A model generated the notes under the pieces. The model ran no database searches. It was not told where the DNA came from and saw only the letters and a program-made list of their open reading frames with translations. A stretch of DNA of 64,000 bases from JAJEFO01 sp965209045 (GTDB taxonomy: Bacteria > Pseudomonadota > Alphaproteobacteria > Rhodobacterales > Rhodobacteraceae). The stretch lies in contig CBDBPW010000001.1 of assembly GCA_965209045.1 (NCBI GenBank), positions 248,001 through 312,000 on the forward strand. The letters are read 5' to 3'. Shown one piece after another: positions 1 through 8,524 of this stretch. How positions within the stretch are numbered: the stretch's first letter is position 1; each line of letters starts with the position of its first letter. A program made the position numbers and the translations under genes.

Positions 1-1
1 C

Positions 2-313
2 CTGGGCGAACGGCTTCAGGTCATCGAACGCGGGGAGTCCAGCCTTTCTCCCGGTGCCGACCGGGCGAGCAGGATGACGATCGGTCATGCCGAAGGCCTG
101 CCGCTTGCCTTCGCGAACATCTACCGCGATCTCGCCGAACACATTCGCGCCAGAAAGGAAGGTCGCGAGGCGGACAGCGCCGCTGACTTCGTGCCCGGCG
201 CGGAGGACGGGCTGCGCTCGGTGGCCGCAATCCACGCCGTCGCGGCATCGGGCGCGGCGAACGGCGCCTGGACCGACGCCCGGCCGCCAATGTTCCGCAG
301 TTCACACCATTGA
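2..313 (+). CDS. Gfo/Idh/MocA family oxidoreductase, C-terminal fragment (cut by window edge)
   Basis: The frame is open from the first bases of the window, so the gene starts upstream and only the last 103 residues are visible. The stretch GHAEGLPLAFANIYRD matches the C-terminal helix region typical of NAD(P)-dependent Gfo/Idh/MocA dehydrogenases (usually GHPEG-x-x-x-AFANIY). These enzymes oxidise or reduce sugars and inositols, and the N-terminal Rossmann domain is outside the window. The tail ends in a short Ser/His stretch just before TGA. Family assignment is good; the substrate cannot be told. Confidence 0.75.
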   Translation: MGERLQVIERGESSLSPGADRASRMTIGHAEGLPLAFANIYRDLAEHIRARKEGREADSAADFVPGAEDGLRSVAAIHAVAASGAANGAWTDARPPMFRSSHH

Positions 314-949
314 GGTTTCTGCAAGTGTTTCAGAGGATGCCGTGACGCGGTCACCGGCAAGACGCGTCGGCAAGAAGCGCCTTCACGGCTGATGAGAATT
401 TGCCTGCCAGAACACCGCTTCGTCCCGCGACTGCAGGCCCCGGTTCCTTTCCGCGCCTACGCGTCAGCCGCCCGGTCTCACTGTCCGGTCCCGGCGTGAC
501 CGACGGAAGGACCGCGTCCTCGGGACGTGGCTCCGCACTCTTCGGAGGCGTCGAAGCGTGGGCTGCAGATCTCGCGTCGGGCGACCTTCGAATCGTTCGG
601 GTGCTGCAGATTGCCGTCAGGCGACGCTCCTCCGGCCTCCCTCATGACCTCGTGACAAGGCACGAAGCCGTACCAATCCTCCAAGGTGCGAACCGGGGCG
701 CCAGGCTCCGCTGGACGTCCCGCCATGCCAATCGAGATCTGGCGCGGGCCGCGCTGGGGCCGTGCCCGGACCGCAGCTGCAGCTGGAAGCCCCGGCAATC
801 CGCCAGCGACAACCGACCGGTAGCGCTCGCTGCATGACTCGCAACCAGAACGTCAAGGAGACAAGTGAACTGTACCAGACCCGCGTGCTGTCGGGAGTGA
901 ATCGTTCCAAAGCGGTGCAGATTCGTTTATCAAGACTTACACCGGCTGC
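314..949. other. intergenic, no supported gene
   Basis: About 640 bases between the oxidoreductase end and the LysR start. Open frames exist on both strands, but none has a recognisable domain, a convincing ribosome binding site or protein-like composition. I see no terminator or repeat here. An eroded gene is possible but not shown. Confidence 0.5.
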
Positions 950-1870
950 ATGGCTATGGAAAAGATGAAGAATCTCCGCATCAGGCAGCTCAAGGCCTAC
1001 CAGGCGATCGTCAGCACCGGCTCAACGACCGCTGCAGCCGAACTCCTGTCGCTGACCCAACCGGCGGTTAGCAGAGCCTTGGCCGCGCTCGAAGCCGATC
1101 TGGGATTCCAGCTGTTTGAAAGGCGCGGCCGTCACCTGGTGCACTCGGACAAGGGTCGCAGATTCTACAGGATGATCGAGTCGACGCTGACCGGGTTGGA
1201 CGCGCTCCCCGGAATTGTGGAGGACATCCGCCTCGAGCGCGGAAGCCCTCTACGGATTTCCGCGATCGGTCCCCTGCTGTTCAGCGATCTTGTCCCCGTG
1301 TCCCTGCGCCGCTTTCAGTCTGTGTATCCCGAACTGCGCCTCGAGGTGAACTGGGTCGACCGGCTGGACATAGAAGATTGGATTGTCAACCAGAACTCCG
1401 ACATCGGCCTCACGCTGATGCCGGTGGAACACCCGTTGCTCGAAGCCCACGAGTTCGTTTCCGTCAATGCAGTTGCACTGCTTCCAGCGGGCCATGCACT
1501 TGCCGAAAGATCCGTCATTGGTCCTTCCGAATTGCGCGAAGAGCGGCTCATCGTTCCCGTCAGGAAAACAAGGCTGCGCCAGCTTGCGGACAAGTGCATG
1601 CTTGAGGCGAAGCACCCGCTTCCAATAGCGATTGAAACCTCGACGGCGATCGCAAGCTGCCATCTCGTGGCCGCTGGCATGGGTGTCGGGATCAGCGATC
1701 CATTCAGCCCAACCGGAATTCCCCAGGGGCGCCACGTGGTCCGGCCCTGGAAGCCGACGATCAGGATGTCCTACGCGGCGACCTGGCTGAAGTCCCGAAC
1801 GCTCTCGGAACGTTCTGCAACGCTTATCGAAATCCTGCGGGACGTCGCTGAAGGCATGGAGGTTCACTGA
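950..1870 (+). CDS. LysR-family transcriptional regulator
   Basis: A 306-residue protein of normal LysR length. The N-terminal winged helix-turn-helix is clear: LRIRQLKAYQAIVSTGSTT, then AAELLSLTQPAVSRALAALE at about residues 9-46, followed by the FERRGRHLVHSDKGRRFY wing. The remainder (about 90-300) is a periplasmic-binding-like effector domain. Three possible ATG starts lie at 950, 956 and 965; none has a strong ribosome binding site, so the start is uncertain by a few codons. It reads in the same direction as the tct transporter and sulfatase genes that begin 137 bases later. It is therefore the likely local regulator of that set, although classic LysR genes are more often divergent. Confidence 0.9.
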   Translation: MAMEKMKNLRIRQLKAYQAIVSTGSTTAAAELLSLTQPAVSRALAALEADLGFQLFERRGRHLVHSDKGRRFYRMIESTLTGLDALPGIVEDIRLERGSPLRISAIGPLLFSDLVPVSLRRFQSVYPELRLEVNWVDRLDIEDWIVNQNSDIGLTLMPVEHPLLEAHEFVSVNAVALLPAGHALAERSVIGPSELREERLIVPVRKTRLRQLADKCMLEAKHPLPIAIETSTAIASCHLVAAGMGVGISDPFSPTGIPQGRHVVRPWKPTIRMSYAATWLKSRTLSERSATLIEILRDVAEGMEVH

Positions 1871-2007
1871 TCGCTGCTTATGCGATTCCGTCATGAATTA
1901 TGCGCCAGAATTCATTTTTCTTTTAAGGGACGGCGGGGCATGCTCCTTCATGATCGATTACCAGCCGGCAATCCCGGAGATAGCCGGCCAATCAGCAGGA
2001 GGAGAAC

Positions 2008-2988
2008 ATGAGAGTTTCAATGACTGCAGCATGTGCCGTGCTGGCAGCCGCGCTTCTGACCACGCCGGCATTCGCCGAGTGGCCGGAAAAGCCAATCAAG
2101 ATCACGGTTCCGTGGAAGGCCGGGGCTGGAGCTGTCGATCAGATGACCCGGCAATTGCAGAAGACGGTTGCCGACGCAAGCATCGTCGACCAGCCGATCA
2201 CGATCTTCAACATCGGCGGCCCGATCCCGATCGGGCTGCGTCAGGCGAAGGACCAGGAACCCGATGGTCACAACTTCGTTGTCATGCACACGGCGATGAT
2301 GACCTTGCAGGCCGCAGGAAAAATCGACTTCGGTTACAAGGACTTTGAACCCGTCGTCAGACTGGGACAGTTCTGCCAGACGACCTCGGTTCACAAGAAC
2401 ACTGGAATCGAAACCCTTGACGGCCTGCTCGACAAGGCTGCGGCGGAACCAAACACTCTGGTCCACGGGGCCAACCTCGGCGCCATCAACCATGTCTACG
2501 GAATCATGGTCGAGGACCTGCGAGACGGAGCGAAGTTCCGTTTCGTTCAGACTGGCGGCGACGCTGGCACGTTTCCGGAGTTCAAGGGCGGAAGGGTCCA
2601 GGTTGCGGGGTTTTCCGCTGCAGGAGCCACAAACTTTGCGCTCGGCGCCGACGGAATGCCCGATCCAGAGAGTCCCGTCCGGCTTCTCGCCTATGCCGGG
2701 CCCGTGCGTCACGTGAACTTCCCCGACGTGCCTACGTTCAAGGAACTCGGCTATGACTTCCAGTTCTGCGTGGACGGATGGTACTTCGCACCGAAGGGCA
2801 CTCCGGCGGAAGCGGTAGAAGGATTCGCGGCAATGGTGCAGGCTGCGCTCGAGGATGACGGCATGCAGGACTTCTTGGCCAAAAAGAGCATGGTAGGCGC
2901 GTTCCAGGCGGGTGAAGGCCTCATGAAGGAAATGGACCGGCAATGGGATGCGATTGCGCCTGTTGCAGCGAGAGCCGCCACGAAGTAA
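2008..2988 (+). CDS. tctC: Tripartite tricarboxylate transporter substrate-binding protein (TctC/Bug family)
   Basis: A 326-residue periplasmic solute-binding protein. Residues 1-23 form a signal peptide ending in TTPAFA, and the mature protein starts EWPEKPIKITVPWKAG, the usual Bug/TctC opening. The start is fixed by an AGGAGGAGA ribosome binding site just upstream. It should bind a carboxylated or otherwise anionic small molecule and deliver it to the TctB/TctA membrane pair encoded next. The sulfatase that follows suggests a sulfated or related ligand, but that is inference. A stem-loop at 3027-3068 separates it from tctB. Confidence 0.9.
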   Translation: MRVSMTAACAVLAAALLTTPAFAEWPEKPIKITVPWKAGAGAVDQMTRQLQKTVADASIVDQPITIFNIGGPIPIGLRQAKDQEPDGHNFVVMHTAMMTLQAAGKIDFGYKDFEPVVRLGQFCQTTSVHKNTGIETLDGLLDKAAAEPNTLVHGANLGAINHVYGIMVEDLRDGAKFRFVQTGGDAGTFPEFKGGRVQVAGFSAAGATNFALGADGMPDPESPVRLLAYAGPVRHVNFPDVPTFKELGYDFQFCVDGWYFAPKGTPAEAVEGFAAMVQAALEDDGMQDFLAKKSMVGAFQAGEGLMKEMDRQWDAIAPVAARAATK

Positions 2989-3026
2989 CCGCCTGAACTG
3001 ATCCCGCACTGCGGCTGCGGACCAGT

Positions 3027-3068
3027 CCGGTCGGCGACGGCGACGGCGACACGGTCGTTGCCGACCGG
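3027..3068 (+). other. Stem-loop between tctC and tctB
   Basis: CCGGTCGGC (3027-3035) pairs perfectly with GCCGACCGG (3060-3068) around a 24-base loop made of CGACGG-type repeats. No T-tract follows, so it is not a classical terminator. It more likely limits read-through or stabilises the upstream binding-protein mRNA. Stem-loops in the same place are found in the other three intact transporters of this window. Confidence 0.6.
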
Positions 3069-3081
3069 GACGGGAGTGTTC

Positions 3082-3585
3082 ATGAATTCCGTGTTTCGAT
3101 CTGCCGAATTCTGGGTAACGCTGGCTCTGTTTCTGGTCAGCGTCGTGGTTCTCGTCGATGCACTGAAACTGCCGGGCGGCGAGTTCGACCCGCTTGGTCC
3201 AGGTGCAGCACCGGAAATGGTAGCTTCCGTCCTGATTGTCCTTTGCCTGCTCGTTCTCGCCCGCACGGTCCTCCGCGACCGTCGGGAAGAATCCGGCACC
3301 GGAGACAGGAACGCAACGACGGAAGACGTTGCCAACATTGAAAGCACGCCCTTTGCCCTGGTGCTGTTTTTCTGCTTTCTCTTCGCCTATATGCTGGCGT
3401 TTCAGTACGAGGCTGGACACTTCGTCGCCATCACGGTCCTGTTCTTGTTCGCCGCGACCATTGCCCTGCGAGGGTGGGATCTGCGTTCCGTACTGCTTGC
3501 GGCATCCTTCGCGGTCTGTCTTTCCGCATCCCTGTTCTTTGCATTGACCCGGTTCTTCGTTATCCGCCTCCCGGGCGCGTTCTGA
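3082..3585 (+). CDS. tctB: Tripartite tricarboxylate transporter small membrane protein (TctB)
   Basis: A 167-residue protein with four predicted hydrophobic segments, the architecture of TctB: one near residues 10-28, one near 45-62, and two or more in the C-terminal half (FALVLFFCFLFAYML, then AITVLFLFAATIAL, then LLAASFAVCLSASLFFAL). I chose the ATG at 3082 because CGGGAG lies just upstream; an upstream TTG at 3058 has no such signal. It should pair with TctA in the membrane and with TctC in the periplasm for secondary, ion-driven uptake. The sequence is poorly conserved, as is normal for TctB. Confidence 0.85.
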   Translation: MNSVFRSAEFWVTLALFLVSVVVLVDALKLPGGEFDPLGPGAAPEMVASVLIVLCLLVLARTVLRDRREESGTGDRNATTEDVANIESTPFALVLFFCFLFAYMLAFQYEAGHFVAITVLFLFAATIALRGWDLRSVLLAASFAVCLSASLFFALTRFFVIRLPGAF

Positions 3586-3596
3586 GGAGCGGAAAC

Positions 3597-5096
3597 GTGA
3601 TCGACGGCATCCTCGGGACCCTGACATGGTTGCAGATGGCATTCATCCTTACGGGTGTGTTCTCCGGGATCGTGGTCGGAGCGATTCCGGGACTGACGGG
3701 ATCAATGCTGATCGCCCTGACGCTTCCGATCACCTTTCACATGTCGCCGCTGCACGCCACGACCCTGCTCGTCGCGATGTACGTGGGATCGATCGCCGGC
3801 GGCCTGATAACGGCAACTCTGCTGCGCATGCCCGGATCACCCGCGGCAGTGATGACGACGCTTGACGGATATCCGCTGGCAAAGTCGGGACAGCCCGGTC
3901 GGGCGCTTGGGTTCGGCATCACCGCGTCTTTCATCGGCTCGCTGATCGCGTGGGTGGCGCTCGCCTCGATTTCCGAACCTCTGTCGGAACTTGCGGTGAG
4001 ACTGACGCCCTTCGACTACTTCGCTCTCGTGATGATGGCCATGGCGCTCATTGCTTCCGTCGCCGGCGGAGACGTGATCAAGGGGCTGATCATGGGATTC
4101 CTGGGCATGCTCGTCACCTTTCCCGGCATTGACCCTTCAGGCGGTGAAGTTCGGTTGACCTTCGGTGCCAATGATCTCATCGGCGGGTTCAAGCTGCTTC
4201 CGGTCCTCATCGGAATCTTCGCGGTGAGCCAGATCTTCGCGGACGTGTTCGACTTGAAATCACGACAGGAGAAGGTGGCGTTTTCAAGCAGAGGCATGTT
4301 CATGTCGGTCCGGGACCTCAAGCAACAGGCCGTCAATCTCGTCCGGTCCTCTCTCGTCGGCACGTTCATCGGCATTCTTCCCGGCGTAGGTGCTTCCGTC
4401 GGATCAGCCCTGGCCTATCTCTTCGCGCGGCTGGGTTCGAAGACTCCGGAACGATTCGGCAAGGGATCCGAGGAAGGGATCGTTGCATCTGAGGCAGCCA
4501 ACAACGCCACGGTCGGCGGTGCGCTCATTCCATTGATTTCCCTCGGCATCCCCGGATCAGTCACCGATGCGATCCTGATTGGCGCGCTTACGATTCACTC
4601 GCTGCAGCCCGGACCGCTGCTCTTCACGACCAACCCCGAAATCGTCTGGAACGTCATCGGCGTCTATTTCGTGTCAACATTCGTCATGTTTGCGCTGATG
4701 CTTGGGTTGATTCGCGTCTATGTGCGCGTCTCGACCATTCCCAAGGCCTTCCTCCTCCCTGCGATCATGGTGTTTTGCGTGGTCGGGGTATTTTCGCTCA
4801 ACAACACGATGTTCGATGTGTGGACGATGCTCGGTTTCGGAGTCGTGGGTTTCCTCCTTGAACGTGCCGGGTTCAACCTCGGGCCGTTCGTGATCGGATA
4901 CGTCCTTGCCAAGGTTGCGGAAGCGAAACTGCGGCAGGGGCTGATGTTCACTGACGGCGACATTTCGCCGCTCTTCAAGGAACCCCTCTCGCTCGGAATG
5001 CTGATCGCCGCACTGGTGCTGCTGGTCTGGTCGCTTTGGGCCGAACGCAGACGACAGGCATCGCCGACGGTGCATGCGGGAGACCAGAATCCATGA
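3597..5096 (+). CDS. tctA: Tripartite tricarboxylate transporter large membrane protein (TctA)
   Basis: A 499-residue protein with about a dozen membrane segments, the usual TctA size. Family hallmarks are visible: GIVVGAIPGLTGSMLIALTL near the N-terminus, LRMPGSPAAVMTTLDGYPLA, and a second glycine/proline block GTFIGILPGVGASVGSALAY. The start is a GTG at 3597 preceded by GAGGAGCGG at good spacing; the open frame extends further upstream but that overlaps tctB. Its stop overlaps the ATG of the sulfatase (ATGA), so the two are translationally coupled. It forms the solute channel of the TctABC system. Confidence 0.92.
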   Translation: MIDGILGTLTWLQMAFILTGVFSGIVVGAIPGLTGSMLIALTLPITFHMSPLHATTLLVAMYVGSIAGGLITATLLRMPGSPAAVMTTLDGYPLAKSGQPGRALGFGITASFIGSLIAWVALASISEPLSELAVRLTPFDYFALVMMAMALIASVAGGDVIKGLIMGFLGMLVTFPGIDPSGGEVRLTFGANDLIGGFKLLPVLIGIFAVSQIFADVFDLKSRQEKVAFSSRGMFMSVRDLKQQAVNLVRSSLVGTFIGILPGVGASVGSALAYLFARLGSKTPERFGKGSEEGIVASEAANNATVGGALIPLISLGIPGSVTDAILIGALTIHSLQPGPLLFTTNPEIVWNVIGVYFVSTFVMFALMLGLIRVYVRVSTIPKAFLLPAIMVFCVVGVFSLNNTMFDVWTMLGFGVVGFLLERAGFNLGPFVIGYVLAKVAEAKLRQGLMFTDGDISPLFKEPLSLGMLIAALVLLVWSLWAERRRQASPTVHAGDQNP

Positions 5097-6610
5097 AGAC
5101 GATTCTGCTGATGTTCGACAGCTTGAACAGGCGCGTGCTGGAATGTTACGGCGGCTCTGCATTCACGCCAAACTTCTCCCGCCTGTCCCGGCGCGGTGTC
5201 ACGTTCGAGAACCATTTCGTCGGATCGCTTCCCTGCATGCCGGCACGACGCGACATCCAGACCGGCCGCCTGAACTTCATGCACCGCTCCTGGGGTCCCC
5301 TGGAGCCATTCGATGTCTGCTTTCCCGACATCATGCGGCGCAACGGGATCCACTCGCACCTGATTACGGACCACTACCATTACTTCGAGGACGGGGGCCT
5401 GAACTACCAAAACCGGTTCGCCACCTGGGAACTGGAACGTGGCCAGGAATGGGATCCGTGGAAAGCGCTTGTCGATGTCCCGGATGCCAAGTTTCGCAAG
5501 GAATACCACTCATTGCAGTACGCGCCTCCCGGAACGGCAGGGGGGCGAGCACGGGGAATGATCAACCGCGAGTTCATCTCGGCCGAAGAGGAGTATTCGC
5601 TGCCAAGATGCTTCGCCCGCGCGATAGAGTTTCTTGACGCGAACCGGGATGCGGACGACTGGTTCCTGCAGCTGGAGTGCTTCGACCCGCATGAACCGTT
5701 CGCGGCGCCGGATCGGTTTCGGTCGCGTTACGCGACCGGGTACAATGGGCCGAAGCTCGACTGGCCGATCTACAAGCGGGTCGAAGAGAGCGCGCTCGAA
5801 ATCGAGGAGATCCGGGCGAACTACCTGGCGCTCGTGTCGATGTGCGACGCCTATCTCGGCAAACTCCTCGACTACATGGATGCCAACGGCATGTGGGCCG
5901 ACACCGCTGTCATCATGACCACGGATCACGGATTCATGCTTGGCGAACACGACTGGTGGGCCAAGAGTCGAATGCCGTTCTACAACGAAATCGCCAACAT
6001 ACCGCTGATCGTCTGCCATCCGCGCTTTGCTGAACATGCCGGACAGCGCCGCATGTCGCTTACGCAGAACATCGACTTGATGCCGACGTTGCTCGAATGG
6101 CACGGCGCAGAAGTCCCTGACACCGTATGCGGGTGTCCACTTGATCCAGTCCTGGACAGGGACGAGACAAGCCGCAAGGTCGCGCTCTACGGTCAATTCG
6201 GCGCCGCGTTAAACGTGACCGACGGTCGGTACACCTACTTTCTCTATCCGGAAGGACCATACGATCTGGATGCCCAGAACATATTTGAGTACACGCTGAT
6301 GCCAACCCACCAGCAGGAGTTCTTTGCCGCGACTGAGTTCGAAGGCGCGGAAATGGTGCGCGGCTTTGACTTCATGCAGGGCTATCCCGTGATAAAGATT
6401 CCTGCTCGCAAGGTCGAAGCAAGAGGACAGGGCGCAGCAGTTGAGGACACGGTTACCGTTTTGTACGATCTCGAGAATGACCCGGGACAGGAACTTCCCA
6501 TCCGCGACGGGGCCACTACGTCGCGCCTCGAAGCTGAAGTGCGAAGGGTCATGGCTCTGCATGAAGCGCCGGTCGAAGCGTATGTCAGGCTTGGATTGGA
6601 CCCGGAGTAG
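5093..6610 (+). CDS. Type I sulfatase (formylglycine-dependent, alkaline phosphatase superfamily)
   Basis: A 505-residue cytoplasmic sulfatase-family hydrolase without a signal peptide. It opens KTILLMFDSLNRR, where D9 is the expected metal ligand. It carries Cys48-Met-Pro-Ala-Arg52, the C-x-P-x-R motif in which the cysteine is converted to formylglycine. A later TTDHGFMLGEH block supplies further metal ligands. It is coupled to tctA by an ATGA overlap, so the imported compound is probably a sulfate ester or phosphonate-like ester that is cleaved inside the cell. A maturating enzyme (FGE or anSME) is not in the window. The exact substrate is unknown. Confidence 0.88.
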   Translation: MKTILLMFDSLNRRVLECYGGSAFTPNFSRLSRRGVTFENHFVGSLPCMPARRDIQTGRLNFMHRSWGPLEPFDVCFPDIMRRNGIHSHLITDHYHYFEDGGLNYQNRFATWELERGQEWDPWKALVDVPDAKFRKEYHSLQYAPPGTAGGRARGMINREFISAEEEYSLPRCFARAIEFLDANRDADDWFLQLECFDPHEPFAAPDRFRSRYATGYNGPKLDWPIYKRVEESALEIEEIRANYLALVSMCDAYLGKLLDYMDANGMWADTAVIMTTDHGFMLGEHDWWAKSRMPFYNEIANIPLIVCHPRFAEHAGQRRMSLTQNIDLMPTLLEWHGAEVPDTVCGCPLDPVLDRDETSRKVALYGQFGAALNVTDGRYTYFLYPEGPYDLDAQNIFEYTLMPTHQQEFFAATEFEGAEMVRGFDFMQGYPVIKIPARKVEARGQGAAVEDTVTVLYDLENDPGQELPIRDGATTSRLEAEVRRVMALHEAPVEAYVRLGLDPE

Positions 6611-7104
6611 CCAGGATCGATCAACTGCGGTTGAATCGGCGAAGCGACGCGGCAATCTGGCAGACAGTCCCTAAATTCGTTGCGGCTTCAAAAGATTGAG
6701 TTCGGGACCTCGCACACACGCTGCCAACCGGAGCGAGAAGTGTTGCGGGTGGTTCTCGCCGGCAAGGAATCACGCCTTTCCAGGGTACACGAAAACCATT
6801 GCCCCTTTCCATCACCTCCCCGGTTCATCCTGTGATGGGACCGCTGCCGCCAGGGCCTGGAACAAGTTGGATACCGACCACGCCTCGGCGACAGGACGGT
6901 CGTGGAATGCCATCACGACGCCCGCCTGCGGAAAGAGATGTAAAAAGCTCGGAACCGAATTCCGGGAAACCGCCGATGGGGGCAGAAGCCGGGTATAGCT
7001 CAATGCATGGATGCTCTGTCGCCGGATCGCGACAGTACTTTGTGCAAGTTCCATGGGTGCCCCGTGGCAAGGATCAAGACAGCGCCCGGCACATTCCTAT
7101 GTCC
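6611..7104. other. intergenic between convergent genes, no supported gene
   Basis: About 490 bases between the end of the sulfatase gene and the 3' end of the minus-strand agmatinase-like gene. Several overlapping short open frames exist but none shows a known domain. No clear terminator hairpin was found for either gene. Confidence 0.45.
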
Positions 7105-8091
7105 TCAGCGGGCGACGTCCTTGCCGTCAGTGTTGAACCCGTTTGGGGCCTTGGATGCGAAAGCCCGCCCGATGAGGTTCAAGAGCAACTGGGCCGCGAG
7201 GATCGCGGTAGAGCCTGAATGATCATAGTCCGGCGCAACCTCGACGAGGTCGATTCCTACAACGGTGCCTCGGCGGGTGAGGCCATCCAGGAATTCAAGG
7301 ATTTCGTAATAGAGAAAGCCGCCGTGGCTGGGCGTGCCCGTTCCCGGTGCAATCGACGGGTCAAATCCGTCGATATCTATCGTGACATAGTATCTTGCCC
7401 CACCAGGAATCCGCTCCAGCATGGCGTCGGCACCCATGGCACGGAACTGGCGAACCGAGACGATGTCCGAACCCATCCGGCGCGCATCGTCATAACCCTC
7501 CTTTGCCGTTGAAGAGACGTTCCGCATCCCGATCTGTGACAGGCCGGAAACCCACGAGCGTTCCGCGGCGCGGCGCATCGGGTTGCCATGGCCGAATCGA
7601 ACGCCGTGCCGTTCATCGACGAAATCGAGATGCGCGTCGATCTGCACGACGTGAATCGGCTCCTGATCCGAAAATGCGGCGACACAGGGAATGTTGATCG
7701 AATGGTCGCCACCCAGGACAACGGGCATCGCTCCCGAGCCAAGAATTGCGCGCACGCCGGCTTCGATGTTGGCGTGGCTGGCGAGCGTATCGGTATGAAC
7801 GATGTCGGCATCGCCAAGATCGACAATGCGCGTGTCGGCCAGATAAGTCACATCGTCTTCGTGGTCGTAGGCGCCAGCATGGCCAAACGAAAACAGGGTC
7901 GAAGCCTCACGAATGCTCCGGGGGCCGAACCGGGCGCCCGCGCGCCATTGGGTGCCAAAGTCAAACGGTGCGCCCAGTATCGCTACGTCAGCGTTGATCT
8001 TGGTCCAGTCGGGTTCGTAGGGCGCCTTGGCAAATGTCGAAATGCCAACAAACGGCAAATTCAACCGCCCGGTATCGTATCCGTGACTCAT
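7105..8091 (-). CDS. Agmatinase-like ureohydrolase
   Basis: A 328-residue arginase/agmatinase-family enzyme with the complete di-manganese site: GGDHSI (His130), QIDAHLDF (Asp152, His154, Asp156) and IDIDGFDPS (Asp239, Asp241). Such enzymes release urea from guanidino compounds. The ATG at 8091 gives the typical N-terminus SHGYDTGRLNLPFVGI; a longer frame upstream has no support. It is the last gene on this strand before the sulfatase. It lies downstream of the aldolase genes but about 430 bases from them, so it may be a separate unit. Agmatine, guanidinobutyrate or another guanidino acid could be the substrate; sequence alone does not decide. Confidence 0.88.
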   Translation of the reverse strand: MSHGYDTGRLNLPFVGISTFAKAPYEPDWTKINADVAILGAPFDFGTQWRAGARFGPRSIREASTLFSFGHAGAYDHEDDVTYLADTRIVDLGDADIVHTDTLASHANIEAGVRAILGSGAMPVVLGGDHSINIPCVAAFSDQEPIHVVQIDAHLDFVDERHGVRFGHGNPMRRAAERSWVSGLSQIGMRNVSSTAKEGYDDARRMGSDIVSVRQFRAMGADAMLERIPGGARYYVTIDIDGFDPSIAPGTGTPSHGGFLYYEILEFLDGLTRRGTVVGIDLVEVAPDYDHSGSTAILAAQLLLNLIGRAFASKAPNGFNTDGKDVAR

Positions 8092-8524
8092 CGGGTCGCA
8101 CCTGTCAGTTGGACCGCTCTCTAGATGCTTGCAGAAACAGCCGCAAGTGTGGCCGCCTCGTGCGCCAAGAACATAGTCCGGCGATGCTGCCACGACTACA
8201 TCGTCGAGATCGACCTCTCGGATTCGACCTCTACACCTGTCAGGCGCACGGCGCTCCCGGACCCTTGGCCCGTCCCGTCGGGAGCAGACGGGACGAAGGC
8301 GAGGAAAGGGTGGCAACAGGCCGTGTCCGCCCCTTTGCCGCTCCCGGCAATGCCTCGGAAAACGGTGTGAATGCACATCGTGCCGGAAATGGTAAAGGAA
8401 GAGTCCACCGGCTCATCCTCGATCAATGTGATGCCCTGCGCCCTACCGCCATGCGCACCAAGGATCAGCTATGGAGAAATTCGCCTCACGTGCCTTTGTT
8501 GGTGGCTCGCCTCCACAGGGAACG
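8092..8524. other. intergenic, no supported gene
   Basis: About 430 bases between the aldolase-dehydrogenase fusion gene and the agmatinase-like gene, both on the minus strand. No open frame here carries a domain I recognise. It should contain the promoter of the agmatinase-like gene, but no confident -35/-10 pair was found. Confidence 0.4.

Noticed and set aside
314..949. Minus-strand frames 478-798 and 617-910 as genes
   Set aside because: They overlap each other in different frames, have no ribosome binding site and no recognised domain.
2017..3642. 541-codon open frame on the minus strand
   Set aside because: It is antisense to tctC and tctB, which have signal peptides, ribosome binding sites and clear families; composition is not protein-like.
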